Shown here: positions 1-12,160 of the stretch, in pieces
Layout: each line of letters begins with the position of its first letter
How positions within the stretch are numbered: position 1 is the first letter of the stretch
Notes under the pieces: generated by a model
Database searches by the model: none
Seen by the model: the letters and a program-made list of their open reading frames with translations, nothing else
Told to the model about the DNA's origin: nothing
Position numbers and translations under genes: made by a program
Assembly: GCA_954871525.1 (NCBI GenBank)
Contig: OX940865.1
Location: 14,026,606 to 14,090,605, forward strand
Length of the DNA stretch: 64,000 bases
Direction of reading: 5' to 3'
Source: Parietaria judaica
Lineage: Eukaryota > Streptophyta > Magnoliopsida > Rosales > Urticaceae

Positions 1-522
1 AGAAATCGCGACCAAGGTTTCAGGAGCGAGAAATTGCACGGGTTCTTCGATTTTTCTACTTTGTGGCATATGTATCTAGTTTTTTCCAGTGTTAAACTTA
101 GTTAGTTTTTACCCGAATTTTATTATCAAACTTTATCAATAATTTCAAAACTATATTTACATATTTTTATTATTTATAGTAATTAATTTATTTCAAAATT
201 AATATTTAAATATGTTATATTATTATTTTGTAACATATTAATAAGTTTGATTTATATGTTCGTTTTTAATTTGTAACATATGTTAATAAATATTAATTTG
301 TAACATATTAATAATTTGAACAAATTTAATCAACAAATATATAATTAAATACGATAAGACGAGATATTAAAAAAAAGAAGTTGTATTATTCATTGTGAAT
401 ATTACAATAAGGTGGAAGAGAGCTGTAAATATTCAGTGTAAATATTACAAGATGCCTCACTAAAACCTCTCTTGTAAAACCCTCCTTAGGGACATAAAAC
501 CAAGAGAGGAAAGAGCACATCA

Positions 523-3500
523 TTACTCGGGGAACATTGCGTTGAATCTTTCCGTCATTAGCTCCAGATCGCTTGGCTCGGAGCGTTCGGCAATCACGGG
601 GGGGTTGAACAACAAATCATTCAACACCACAATCTGCTCGACGTGTGTGTTGGTGGTTGACGCCCGCCGGTCGTTGATGAGATATTGAGCCGTGCTAAAA
701 ACGCTCTCCGAAGCAACGCTGGAAATGGGGATGGACAGTATATCCCTCGCCATTCTCGCCAATATCGGAAATCTGTCCCGTTGAATCTTCCACCACCTTA
801 TCACATCGAACTCGTCGGAGTCTTCGTCGAATAGCAGGCCGTAGTAGCGCTTCAATTCTGTCGGTTGGCCGTCCGTGTCGCCCGCCAACGGCGTAGTGGA
901 TTCCCCGCGACTTACCCGTTGCTTGAGTCTCCGGCTGAAGTCGTATCCCGTCTTGGTTGGGCTTGCCATCACTACCCTTTGCTCCTCCTGTGAGTTGAAT
1001 TGAGGGAACCGTTTGTTGTATTCACTGTACAATTCATAAAAAGCTTCGTTAACAACATTAACATAATTACGATAATCCACCCCTATGTTTTCTCCGATCG
1101 CTATCATCATTGGCCCATATGCATCCGAAACATGAGGGTCTAGAATAGCACCGAAGCAAAACGAAAACGGGGGTGGATCCCAATACGACTTGAATTTTGC
1201 AACCATAGACTCAATAAGCGGCGAAATAATAGGGTCGTTTTCGAATTCTTTGAAAGCACACGAAATTTGATAAAGACCCGAAAGACCATGATTCAAAGAA
1301 GGTTTATTTTGGTTAGAAAAATTTAAAGTAACAGCATAAAAAGGTTTGAGGAAAGCGAGGAATTTCTTCGCGGTAGCCCATTCCGCCTCCGTGATCCGCG
1401 CCTCCGGAGGGAGTTACTGTCCGAGGAAATGGTCCAAAGGAAGCCTCTGTCTACACACAACTGAAATCATTAAATACGTAGAGTTCCATCGCGTATTATT
1501 ATCTAAACCAAACTTATTAGCTTTATGATTGTGGTCTTTACAAAATCGTCTCCACCTATTGGTGGTCTGAGGATGCCGGATCCAATCAACAATGCCGCGT
1601 AATTTTTCAACATGGTGTGCAATATGTCCCTCGCCCGTTCGTGCAATTAAATTAATTATGTGACAAGCACACCGTTGATGTAAAATATTTCGAAACGGAG
1701 AAGCGGGCAACATTGTTTCCAAGATCATAATCGCGGCGTTGTTGCTTGAGGCATTATCTAAGGTAATTGAAATAACACGATTTTGTAAACCCCAATCACC
1801 AAATAATTCAAATAATTTCTCGGCTATGTTTTTTCCGGTATGGCGACACTCGAAAGGCGATAAGTTTAAAAGTCGTTGACATGGATTCCACTCATCGTCG
1901 ACGTAGTGGGCGGTCAAACTCATGTAATCATTTAAACTTGGACCGCTCCACAAGTCGGTGGTAAAAGCAACGTTTATGTTAGACATTTTGAAAAAATCGA
2001 CTAAAAGGTTTTTTTGCAAATCATAAGCGGTTTCCATGTCCCCGGTATAAGTGGTACGGGAAAACTGCTGGTACGACGGATTAATCCTTTTCATATATCG
2101 TGTGTGGTTGGGATTTTTGACAAAACTCAGCGGAACGCCCGTAGAAAGAATCCATTCGAGTGTCCATTTCCGTAAATTCACAGCAGAAAGAGCACTTACC
2201 TGTGCTGTGTTTACCTCATCGAGCTCCCCGGTTGGGAAGCATACATTAGCGTGTCGGTTTAAGTATCCGGTTCCCCGCTCCCCCATTCCGTCTAGAATTG
2301 TCCCGCACTTTTTGCATGTGGCATTTTTAACATGCTCGCCTCGATCGTTGATGTGCCGATCTTCGTGAAAAAATTTCCACACCGGGGCCGTGTTTGGCCG
2401 TCCCCACGCCAAGCCATGAGGATTAACTCTATTAAAACAAAAGGAAAATCAAAAATTTAAATGTCATAAAGTTTATTATTCATCATATTGATTTAATTAA
2501 AAGTTAAATAAAAAAGTTAACAAAATTAAAATGGTATTTCTTATGTGTGAAAATAATTATCAAACTCTTTTGGACGGAACTCCCCGAGGTTCCACGGCCA
2601 GATCGACTGGAAAGGATGCTATGATCTCGCTTTAGGCCCAAGCTTTTCTAGACAGAACTCCCCGAGGTTCCCAGGCTAGCTTGGAGGAGATTGCAAAGCA
2701 AACCTTATTTAAAAACCAATCTTTCTAAGACACCGCGTAATCCAATAAGAACTTTATAATTATTATCACACATACAAATTACCTTTTTAATTTTTTTAAC
2801 TTATTTAAGTAACCATTTAAAGTTTTATTAAATTAATATGATTAAATGATTATTAAATCTCAAGAAATTCGTTTCTGATGTGGAAGATCAGTCGGAACCG
2901 CAACCACAGAGCATACTAAGACTTTCAAGAGACGTGGCAAATTAATTAATTAAAATAAAATAATTAAATTAAATTGGAAGGTTTTTAACTTATTAAGTAA
3001 CCATATAAAGTTTAATTAAATTAATAAGATTAAATGATTATTAAATCTCAAGAAATTCGTTTCTGATGTGGAAGATCAGTCGGAACCGCAACCACAGAGC
3101 ATACTAAGACTTTCAAGAGACGTGGCAAATTAATTATTTATTCTAAAATAATTATAATAATAATAAAAATAATATTAAAATAATAATAATTAAAATAATT
3201 ACCCCGTTTCCGGTCGCGGACGTCGAGCACGTCGAGGACGTTGGACGGAGCCTTCGCCGGTTTCGTTGATCGAGAGTGGAGAACCATCGTGGTACGAGCC
3301 AACAACAGAGGAATGGTGTGGGCCCTCCTCTTCGGCAAGATTGCGTCTTTGAGGCGGTTCCTCCGGCGGTTGAGATGGGCCCTCCATACGGTCGTCGGCG
3401 GGTCCTCCTTGAAACAAGAGTTCAAAAAATGGATCGGTGGTTCCTGCCTCCCCACATCGACGTAGCGTGCTGCTGTTGACCATTGATGCCGGAACGTGCG

Positions 3501-3654
3501 TCGGATAATTTGGATTTGGTGGGGAGGGAAGTGTTTCTACAACGGGAATGTAGCCCTCGGGCGTAGGTTGCGATTGCTCCCCGGCATTAAAATCAGGAAA
3601 CAAATCCCTAGCCGCCCTACGACCCCCGGAACTACCACCGCTTCTTCGAGACAT
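523..3654 (-). pseudogene. hAT transposase (zinc-finger BED, RICESLEEPER/DAYSLEEPER-like) with one in-frame stop
   Basis: The second exon reads on the minus strand from about 2425 to the stop at 523. It begins with a BED-type zinc finger (VWKFFHEDRH, ATCKKCGTIL, then GYLNRHANVC). The catalytic-core region follows (FTTDLWSGPSLNDYMSLTAH; ITLDNASSNN; CHIINLIARTG), and it ends with the hATC dimerisation region (LARMARDILSIPISSVASES, FSTAQYLINDRRAS). A single in-frame TAA at 1414-1416 follows DHFLGQ. The frame continues immediately as LPPEARITEAEWATAKKF, so this is one nonsense change and not a frameshift. The upstream exon (3654 to about 3202) encodes a Pro/Arg-rich N-terminus starting MSRRSGGSSGG and ends at a GTAATT donor. 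A TAATAG acceptor lies near 2425. The intron contains a tandem duplication. The element is probably dead, or depends on transposase made elsewhere. Confidence 0.85.
2797..3136. repeat. Tandem duplication inside the hAT transposase intron
   Basis: A unit of about 150 bp occurs twice with a period of about 188 bp, at about 2800-2945 and 2988-3136. Both copies share the run from gtaaccat through tctcaagaaattcgtttctg, gatcagtcggaaccgcaacc and cactaagactttcaagagacg-like sequence. The copies differ at only a few positions. A shorter repeat (ggaactccccgaggttcc-like) occurs at about 2577 and 2648. Confidence 0.85.
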
Positions 3655-4034
3655 AATGGGAAATTTGAGAACTTGAGAGCTTTAGAGGGAAAAAACTTAG
3701 AGAGTTGAGAGAATTTGAGAGAGAGTTGGAAGATTGTTGGTGAGGAAATGAGGGTGGGAGAGGTGGTATTTATAGGATTTGAGAAGAGAGTTGGGTGGGT
3801 GAATAATTATTGAGGTGGGTGAAGTGGGTGAATAAAGTTGGGTGAAAAATATTGAAATTTGAAATTTTTGGGTTGGAATTCGAGTAAAGTGGGTAAAAAT
3901 TATGGTTGAGTAATTAATTTCGGGTAAAATTCGGTTGAAGAGTGGGAATTAATGCCACAAAATAGCACACCACACGGATCGCTGACGTGGCGCGTTGTGG
4001 GCCGTCGATCGTCTCACGCGGATCAGCCCCTCCC

Positions 4035-4135
4035 ACGTCGCGACGAACAGCCCACGTCGCGACGAGTCGCGACTTTCACCCCATAATCGCGACGAGTCGC
4101 GATGGCTCCAAATTCGCCGCGACGAGTCGCGACTG
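4035..4135. repeat. Subterminal near-palindromic repeat cluster of the hAT element
   Basis: TCGCGAC-GAG-TCGCGA occurs three times (about 4056-4073, 4086-4102, 4118-4133), with additional TCGCGACGA half-sites at 4037 and 4142. Clustered short repeats next to the ends are typical transposase-binding sites in hAT elements. The binding role here is inferred. Confidence 0.7.
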
Positions 4136-4250
4136 TCCCATAATCGTCGTGACTCGCAGCTCTACTCTGATGGCCATGCAACCCGGGCTTGCCGTGGGCC
4201 CACTTTCTCGTCCTGCTTCTACAGCTCAGGGTCAACAAACCGGCCTACCC

Positions 4251-5235
4251 TATTGATGGGTTCGGCCACAGGGTCCCCTTTCATTTTTCATTATTTCATA
4301 TCAAAAGTTTAAAACAATGTGAGTTTGAAAATGGTTCTTAAAAAACGCGGGTGAGTAATCCCGCCCACGTATCGTTCTCGGCCTAGGTAATGGGCTTCGA
4401 CGGGGGCAACCCGCTATATGACGATTAAAACACAACGAATAAAAGGAAAGATGAGCTTCAACTATCACTAATAATGAAGATGAGGCTTTGTTAAGAAACA
4501 AGAAAGAGCAATTTTTTGTGTTTGAAAAAAAAAAAAAAAGAGTAAAGAGAAGCCATAAAGTTACAATATTATCCACAATCTTCTTCAATACACCTATACA
4601 CTCTGCAAAACACTTCCTTCTTTCTTTCTTCTTTTTATTACTATTATCATCTGAGTCTTCCCTGCAAAAGCAAATCACACAATGAGAAAAACGACCCCCC
4701 AAAAAAAAACACAACGTACATGTTAAAACGCTAATGTCTCGCGTTGATCGGGGATCGTATCATGATGATCATAGGACAGGAGCCGGGACCATCAACCGGT
4801 ATTTTGAGATATCTCAGTACGGACAAGGTTCTATGATCGGTCCAGAATCCAGATACTTATATTACCGGTTTTGACCGGTAATGGTACTGAAAATTGTAAC
4901 TGATACTCATAAACGGGTTTTAAATCAATGACCATACCAGGAAGAAAACCTATGTTTACCAATTTTGAACGGTACATCCCGTAAAAAATACCTCTAATTT
5001 AGTGAGTAATAAGTTCAAAACAAGAATAGATAGTTAAAAACTAATTTGATAAAACCGGGCCTACATATACCGGTTCTCTGTTTTACCAGGCTCGTTGAAA
5101 CCGACCCCGGAAACCATTATTTAAACGCCCTGTTTTCAAAATCAGCATCCGAAACCGGTACAAAAGTTAAGTAATGATGCATATATAACCGGAGAAATGA
5201 GTCAAAAGGAGGACCTTTGGCAGAAACGCGGGAAG
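4251..5235. other. Intergenic and 3' flank of the ICR gene, with a decayed CCGG-type MITE
   Basis: No coding region is supported. Between about 4740 and 5200 the sequence repeatedly uses accggt, ccggga and ggtaccg motifs. This composition matches the MITE-like insertions at 22671-23239 and 30726-31132, so it is probably an old relative. Clear termini were not found. The 3'UTR of the ICR gene should occupy the last 100-200 bp. Confidence 0.4.
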
Positions 5236-7050
5236 CTACTTCTGACCCTTCTTCCATAAAACGCCGATCTTCTTCAACACGTTGCCGTTCTTCTTCTTCG
5301 GTGAGTCATCGTCCATGTCCTCTGAGAACGGAGAGCCCATGAGGTTGTACATGCTGTCGATCTTGCCATTGTTGTTGCCGTCGTTTTCACCAGAAATCAT
5401 GGAAGCCGCCGCCTCCGCTGCCTTCCTCCACTGGTCGGCCTGAACCTTCAGTCGTCGCAGCTCCGCCTCCATCTCCGATCTCTCCGCCACTGCCGCCTCT
5501 AACTGCTCTGTAACCCTTGCCGCTCTACGACCGTTCTTGTCTGCCTCTTCAGTCGCGTAACCGAGCTTCATTAGGGCTTCTCGCTCCGCTGATCTGGCCA
5601 ACTCCGCCGAAGCTTCAGCCTCCTCCATAGCTTTAATCGTCTCGGTTTCCATGCTCGTGATTCTCGTCCTTAACGAGTCGTTTTCTTCAGTCATGGAGTC
5701 CGGCGAAATGCTCTCTGGTCGGGCTTCAGATTCCGTTAATAGCGACTTCAATTCCGCGATGTAAAGCTCGGATTTTTTCAGCTCCGTCTCTTTCTGAGCC
5801 GACTCGGCCCTCGCACGCTCGGCTTGCTCGTACGCGCTTCGGATCTGCAGCGTGCTTCGGATGAACTCTTCCTGGTACCTGACCTCGCCGGCGTCAAGTG
5901 CCGACCTCAACCGTGCGATCTCGGACTTCGCCGACCCGAGCTCTTCGCTTTCTCCGCTGTCATTGACTTTTTGGCCGTTCCCGTTGATCAGCTCTGCCTG
6001 AAGCTTCTTCACCAGGCCCTCCAGTGACTTAATCCTAGCTCTCGACTGCTCGAGCTCTGACGACAAGTCCTCGCAAGTCTCCGCTGATGACGCCTTGAGA
6101 TCGTCAAGCTCGTTTCGAAGATTCTGGACCAGCGAGAGCGTCTCCGAGAGCTCCACCCGGAGATCCTGCACCTCCTCGCGCTCAGACCCGGAAACTCTCT
6201 CGAGCTGCGCCTTGAGCTTCTGGACCTCGTTGATGGCTGACGCCAAAGCCGCAGAATCCATCGAGTGTTGTTTCTGCACAGCCTCGAGCTCGGACTCCCA
6301 TGCTTTGTCTCGCTCCTGGGACAGCTTTCGGAGCTCGTGAATCCGGTCGTCCTCGCAGTTTGAAAACTCACTGAGCTGGCGTTCGGATTCCTCGAGCCTC
6401 GCCGCCATGGCCGAGAGCTCGTTCTTGGCCTCCTCGGCGTCCATTACAGCTTGCCTCTTGCCTGACTCAGCCGCGGTGAGCTGCTCCTTTGCCTTTTTCA
6501 GTTCGTCACGGAGCTTCGAGAGCTCCGGTTCGGCCTCGGAAACCGGCCGACTCATCCGCTTCTTCTGAAAAGTGACATACACAAGGATCATCAATACCAA
6601 ACCCAACATAAAATAGAGTGTCTAAAGAAAATGTTTTTACCCCGAAAAACCTTACCGAAACTCCAAACACCAGGTTTAAGCATCAATACAAAATTCGAGA
6701 GTTTCCTTACCTCGGACGCAGGGCTCCGTGGCGAGCGGCGATCAACGACTTTCGGGCTCGATTTCGGAGTTCGGGTCGCGTCTGCGTCCGAACCCGGAGT
6801 TTTGAGCTGACGGGCCGTTCGAGGGGTCGTCGTCGTCGAAGCCTTCCTCTGAGAAACGTCCAAAGAACCGGGCCTGCAACAAACTCACATGAAAAAATCC
6901 AACAAGAAACCGAGGAATAAATAGCACATTATAAGATGAAACATCGGTTTTCGGATACGGCGACATGAAAGTTACAGAGCATTTCTCAGACTTCACTTGC
7001 AAGAATCAACACAATGTAGATTTCACAACTTACAATAGATGATCATAAAT

Positions 7051-7088
<38 letters not shown>

Positions 7089-7136
7089 CAGATGAGAAAA
7101 ACACAAGTAATCTTACTTTGCCTTTGGTGTCTGCAT
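5236..7136 (-). CDS. ICR/RIP-family protein (interactor of constitutively active ROPs), coiled-coil scaffold
   Basis: The CDS is spliced on the minus strand. Exon 1 is 7136-7117 (MQTPKA, donor GTAAGA), exon 2 is 6873-6711 (acceptor TTGCAG, donor GTAAGG) and exon 3 is 6564-5236 (acceptor TTTCAG, stop at 5236). The reading frame joins cleanly to give 503 residues. Family marks are the N-terminal [16 protein letters not shown] and [13 protein letters not shown] (about residues 24-58), a long Glu/Lys/Leu-rich coiled coil (about 75-430), the ROP-binding QWRKAA motif (about 439-444) and the C-terminal tail [16 protein letters not shown] proteins bind active ROP GTPases at the plasma membrane and microtubules and affect polarity and vesicle traffic. 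A 5'UTR exon ends near 8960 and another acceptor lies near 7164, so a long 5'UTR intron interrupts the leader. Which ICR paralogue this is cannot be decided here. Confidence 0.93.
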
Positions 7137-7230
7137 GTTTTGAATTTTTCTGACCCACAAGAGCCTGCAATTCACAGAAGCTAAAAATTAATTTAATTAT
7201 AATATTTGTGATGATGAAGAAACATAGAGA

Positions 7231-7270
<40 letters not shown>
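7058..7270. repeat. Two (TA)n microsatellites flanking ICR exon 1
   Basis: Uninterrupted TA runs occur at about 7058-7086 and 7233-7270, one on each side of the first coding exon (7117-7136). Confidence 0.9.
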
Positions 7271-7272
<2 letters not shown>

Positions 7273-7544
7273 TAAGAACACGAACATAGTATATATGTTG
7301 GCTTGTGATTAAGGAAAACCCATTTCAGATCTGTGATTACACAAACATTCCTTCAAAGAAACTCCTCTGAAACTACCACCACTAGTACCAACTAAAAATA
7401 ATTTGAAAATTTATATATTTAATATATAGAAAAATCCTAAAAAGTGAAAAAGGAAAACACAGTATAGTGAAGTTGTACGTCAACAATGATAATAATTCAT
7501 CATTCAAAATATTAAATATACGCTCCTTCCAACAATTTATTTAA

Positions 7545-7772
7545 GGGATACTTGCGGCATAAGTACCCGTAAAGTAGTGTTTTGAGGTAGCATAATCTCG
7601 TTTTTTTATTATTATCAAGGATTAAGTACCCATTGTCACGATAAATGTGTCTTCACTTAGTTATCAATTTGAATACTAACGGAAACTTAAGGTACCACAT
7701 AAATTAAAACATCGGGTACTAAATTCGTGAGAAACCAACACAAAATTATGGAATATATGCCGCAAATACCCC
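7545..7772. mobile_element. MULE-type MITE in the ICR 5'UTR intron
   Basis: The left end gggatacttgcggcataagt and the right end (reverse complement ggggtatttgcggcatat) are inverted copies. The element is about 228 bp. The flanks agree at about 6 of 9 positions, compatible with a worn 9-bp MULE target duplication. The GGGATAnTTGCGGCAnAAGTACC terminus recurs at 32230 and 58128, and a related one at 11079. Confidence 0.6.
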
Positions 7773-8949
7773 TTATTCTATTAATCTTTTCTAATAGACC
7801 ATATTCTTTTTTAAAAAAAACATAATAGACCATATTTTTAGTGCTTCTACTATGCTCCAAAGATGACACATAATTAAAAAGGCTAATGGGCCAATACTAA
7901 GAGACAACAAACAACAAATTTAATGGTTTTTTTATTTCTTATATTTGTCTTTACTGTTGTAATCCTTTAAAGCACAAAATCAAATTAGACCCCATTTCTT
8001 TTGATGATCACAAATATATGAAACTCTTCAATGTTCATTAAGTTCCCAATAAATGACCAAGAAAAATAATGGAATCAACCAACCAATGAATGTTTTAACT
8101 TTTAAAGATCAAAGTTTTTAGCAAAACCCAATGCAATAATTTACAAAATAATGGACTTGAAATATATATTTATATATATATATATATATATATAAAGTGA
8201 AAGAAAAAAAAACACTATGAATCTATATTAGCAAAACACCCAGATCTATTGCCAGATAGTATCATAAGAAAAGGCAGAGACTTGAAGAACACAGCTTTAA
8301 TCCCACAACAAGGAACAATAAATTACTTCCAACATAATAAAAGCTAAAAACACCAAAAAGGCGAAGACTTGAAGTACTATTCTCCAAGAACACTAAAATT
8401 CAATACTTCATAAATAAATAAACAAAAAATAAAAAAATATCATCTTAGAAGGAAAAAACTGTTGATTCATACCGAAAAGAATATCACAATACAAGATCTT
8501 TATCCAAAAGAAAATGAATTTGAGCCAAAAATTATGAGCATGTGTACAAGAGCAGCAAAAACCCAGAAACTGAAAATGACACATAAGAAAAAAACAGAAG
8601 CAAAACCCATTTCTCAAAAAAAAAAAAAATCATTAAAGAATAAAGTAAAAAAAAAAAAAACAGAGCTGTGTCTAATGCAATAAGAAACGACTCAAACTCA
8701 TTCCACAAGATCCCAAATGAAAAAAAAAAAAAAAAAAAAAAAAACTGGAAACAGAATTAAGTTCTATAGACACCTCAAATAATATACTGTGCACACACTA
8801 AAAAAAAAACCAGAAACTAGGGTGTTTAATGCAATATGAAACCACTCAAACACATTCCAAACCCAACATAGATAAAAAAACAGAAACAAACCCATTTCTC
8901 AAAACAGGGTAATATCTACACAAGCAAGAAAAAGTTCCCAAAAAAAAAA

Positions 8950-9250
8950 AAAAACTTACAAGTGAGTGAGGGATTTGTTCACTTAAAGACTGAAGCTTTT
9001 TCTCAGAAACCCTAGTTTCGATCTTGAGGGCTTTGATCTATCGCTCTTGTTGTTCGTGTATGCATTGGTTTTTTGTTTTGTGTTTTGTGTTTGGATTGTG
9101 AAGCTAAAACACTGTTCTCTCACTTCCCAAGTGAGTGAGGGCTCTCCTTTACTTGTCTTTGTTCTGTTCTGTCAGTCTAGAGGAGAGAGAAAAGAGAGAA
9201 CAAGGCTGTGTCAAATCTTCAAACTACGTAAAGCTTTGATCTTTGGTTGA
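8950..9250 (-). promoter_or_regulatory. ICR 5'UTR exon and transcription start region
   Basis: On the minus strand this stretch carries an AAACCCTAG-like telobox (about 9008-9016) and a leader that ends in CACTT followed by a GTAAGTTT donor near 8955. That fits a non-coding first exon joined to the leader exon at about 7163. The start site is not fixed. Confidence 0.5.
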
Positions 9251-10625
9251 GTTGTGATGGTGATAATAGCGGTAAATGTATGAATGTTTATATAAAATTA
9301 GTGATTATATTTCAAATTTTATTTATAAAAGTCAAAGTACCAAAGTTGTTTAAGAATGTTAAAAGTTTGTATTTTTCGTTTTTATTACTTTTTTATAAAT
9401 TTACGGTGACATATCATCGAATTCTCATTCATCACGTTTTATTTACGAGCATTTTATTCTGAAGGCATATGATAAATGAGGCTACGATGGCACGTCACTA
9501 TAAACTAATAGACTAACAGAATACGAAAAAACAGGCACTATGTATCTACACAAAATTATTTTGACATTTAGAAATTAAATTTTTGGTACGTAATTACTAA
9601 TCTACTAAAAGTTAAATACATTTACCGTTATTATTTGTATTGTGTTGTGGCCGCACGCGCCTCTGAGATCACATATTCTCACATGCAAGTCTCTGGTTGT
9701 GCTATTTTGTGGGACCCCTCTATTTTTACACCAACAAATCTACAGCTGCTTTCAAGGTTTTATTTATTTATTTTAATTTAATTAATTTGTTTGTTTTTAT
9801 TTGGAATATAGAAATAATAACTAGAAAGCTCACTGCCCAGTGTTCTTTCTTTCTTTGTTCCCAACTCCCAATATTGGTCAATGAACAACAACAAACAACT
9901 ATTTTTTTACACCAACAACACAACAAAAATGGGTGTTGATTGTTTAAATTTTTAAAGCTTGATTCTTAGAGACATAACTAGTTTTGTTAATCCATTTTAA
10001 TCCAAGTGTGTACCTTTAATAATTTACATATGTATCATGTTATAAGTTAGAACTAACTTATCAACCGATTTCAAAAGTAAAAAATAAGACTTATCAACCA
10101 CTTATATGTATGCATGACACAAGTTAAGACTGCAATAGTTCAACTGTATTGTAAGTTATTTTATTTTTAAGGAAATTGTACGAAATGCTCAATTTTGTAT
10201 CAAACCTTTTAAGAAATGTCATTTGTGAGAGTAAAAAATACATACAATGGGCATTTTTTTAAAAAATTTGACACAAAATGGGCATCGACATCGTTGTTTT
10301 TTTTTTTATAAATAACACTATTGGTCAACTAATAGTTAGAATATTTATTCAAAATCAACATCGTCAGCTCAAAGTGGCGCTAGCGGCCAAGAATATACGA
10401 CTTTTTTTTTATTCCCGGCTATACAAAAGCGTGCATTTGCATCTAATTGAGTTTTAACTCATGACCTCTTAGTTAAAACAGCTGTGTCATTATCATCAGT
10501 TCCAGCTAGCAATTACTATTTTTAATTTATTTTACTCTCTTTTTTAATAATTTTTAAAGCTCATATTTTTTCCCTGCTTATTATTAGATACTATTATTTA
10601 TTTGGGGAAATAGACTTTACAACTC
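9251..10625. other. AT-rich intergenic sequence, no feature resolved
   Basis: No coding-like frame is visible. Around 10170-10290 short opposed segments (cgaaatgctcaattttgta and acacaaaatgggcat) suggest a worn MITE, but its ends could not be defined. Confidence 0.4.
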
Positions 10626-10971
10626 CGTAACGTTCCGGCTGCTCTATCGAATTGACGATTGTCCCTACAAGCCAACAAGAGTCATTTTCAACGTGTTTTG
10701 TCCTCACTCACATGCTCCATGGGAAACTTCTCAAGAAGTCATGCTCCACGTCTAACATGCTTAACTTTGGAGTCCTATGAATTAACTTCCAAGAGAAAAT
10801 GCATCTTGATGACATAAGTAATACCAATCAATTCTTCAAATCATCTTCAATCATACAGTCTAATACATGTATGATTTCAGATCATTGGGTTGTCCCATGT
10901 CTGTACAGCATCGGCAACTTCTCATAAGCACATCCTTTTGCTCAAGCGGCTCACAGGATTGATAACTATCA
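10626..10971 (-). mobile_element. Decayed Cassandra-type (TRIM) solo LTR with 5S-like core
   Basis: Read on the minus strand, this segment parallels the LTR at 54144-54537. It shares the beginning (TGATAGTTATCAATC vs TGTGACAGTCACCAATC), the 5S-like core (TTCATAGGACTCCAAAGTTAA at about 10780-10760) and the end (GACAATCGTCAATTCGATAG, then ...GGAACGTTACG). It is more diverged than the other copy. Cassandra elements are short non-autonomous LTR elements whose LTRs carry 5S rRNA-derived sequence. Confidence 0.7.
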
Positions 10972-11078
10972 CGAACTCATCCTAAAATAAGAGAGTTGAT
11001 GTAATTTTGGGAATCAAACTAATGAGATTAAATAAATTTGATAAGTTTAAAATTTTCCAAAGATAAACATTTTATAAA

Positions 11079-12151
11079 GGGATAATAGCGGCAAAAGTGG
11101 CCAAAGTTAGGCAAAGTGTGCAAATAAGTGGCCAAACCGATTTAATATCGGCATAAGTAGCCAAAGTTTACCAAACCGTTGACAGTACAAATTCCATCCA
11201 TTTCATGTCAACGCCGTTAGCGACGTCATTTCCACAAGTGTTGAGCTTTGGCCACTCATTGTAAGTTAGAGCCGGGACTAAATTGAGATTTAGTAATATT
11301 ATTTTATTGAGATTATTAATTTATATGAAATTTTACTGGACGAAGTAGTCTTTCAGTCTATAATGCCAAGGCTTCGTGGTTAATAGTTTGGCACACCAAG
11401 AAGGTCAGATTAACCCCGAAAAAAGTGATCCAAAAATGTATTTGACCTCAAGTTTCAGGGTATGTGCGACCAAATATTTTTCCAACCCAATAGTAAAATC
11501 CTTACCATAGTTTTAAAAAAATAAAAAATTTAAAAGTAGCATCAATGATTTGATAAGGGTTTTGAGATTAGTGAAAGTGACTAATACCTTCTTGTTCTAT
11601 TTCTTGTTCCGTAAGATGGTTTTCTTTTTATTTTTTCTATTTCGACCCCTAAATCATGATCAGGTAATTTGTATAGGGCCGAGAACCTCAAAAATTTGTT
11701 AGTACTTTCTATCCCGTATCCTGGTGAACCAAACAAAGCGTAAGTCTTCCAAGCATGGAGAAACTAAACTAATCCCTAGTAACCCCTACATTTCGCGCAA
11801 AGTTAACAAAAATGGTTTTTTTTCGTAAGTTATGTGTGGTGATTTCAAATGACTAAGTTTATAAAAGCATAGTACAATAAAATTTCATAGAATTAATAAT
11901 ATTAATAAAATAAAATAATGGTCCCTAACAATTAAATATATAGAGGTTTTATGGTAGGCCGAGTGTGCAAATAAGTGGCCAAAGCTCAACACTTGTGGAA
12001 ATGACGTGGCTAACGACGTTGACATGAAATGGATGGAATTTTTACTTACCACGGTTTGGTAAACTTTGGCTACTTATGCCGATATTAAATCGGTTTGGCC
12101 ACTTATTTGCACACTTGGCCTAACTTTGGCCACTTTTGCCGCTATTATCCC
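11079..12151. mobile_element. Non-autonomous MULE with long terminal inverted repeats and perfect 9-bp TSD
   Basis: The ends are inverted copies starting gggataatagcggcaaaagt. The match runs about 180 bp with few changes (11079-11258 against 11971-12151) and continues, weaker, to about 260 bp. The element is bracketed by identical 9-bp duplications TTTTATAAA at 11070-11078 and 12152-12160. Long TIRs with a 9-bp duplication are diagnostic of Mutator-like elements. The centre (about 11340-11870) has no recognisable coding sequence, so mobilisation would need transposase from elsewhere. Confidence 0.9.
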
Positions 12152-12160
12152 TTTTATAAA

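Larger units (their letters stand above)
1..4250 (-). mobile_element. hAT-superfamily DNA transposon, nearly autonomous, left end cut by the window
   Basis: The interval holds a two-exon transposase gene on the minus strand (first exon 3654 to about 3202, second exon about 2425 to 523). It also has a short promoter region rich in GAGAG/TTGAGAG around 3660-3730, and a cluster of repeated CGCGACGAGTCGCGA motifs at 4035-4135 that looks like transposase-binding subterminal DNA. Position 5-11 at the left edge (atcgcgacc) resembles the same motif, so the left terminus probably lies just outside the window. I could not fix the right terminus or an 8-bp target duplication. The hAT assignment rests on the transposase, not on the ends. 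Confidence 0.75.
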
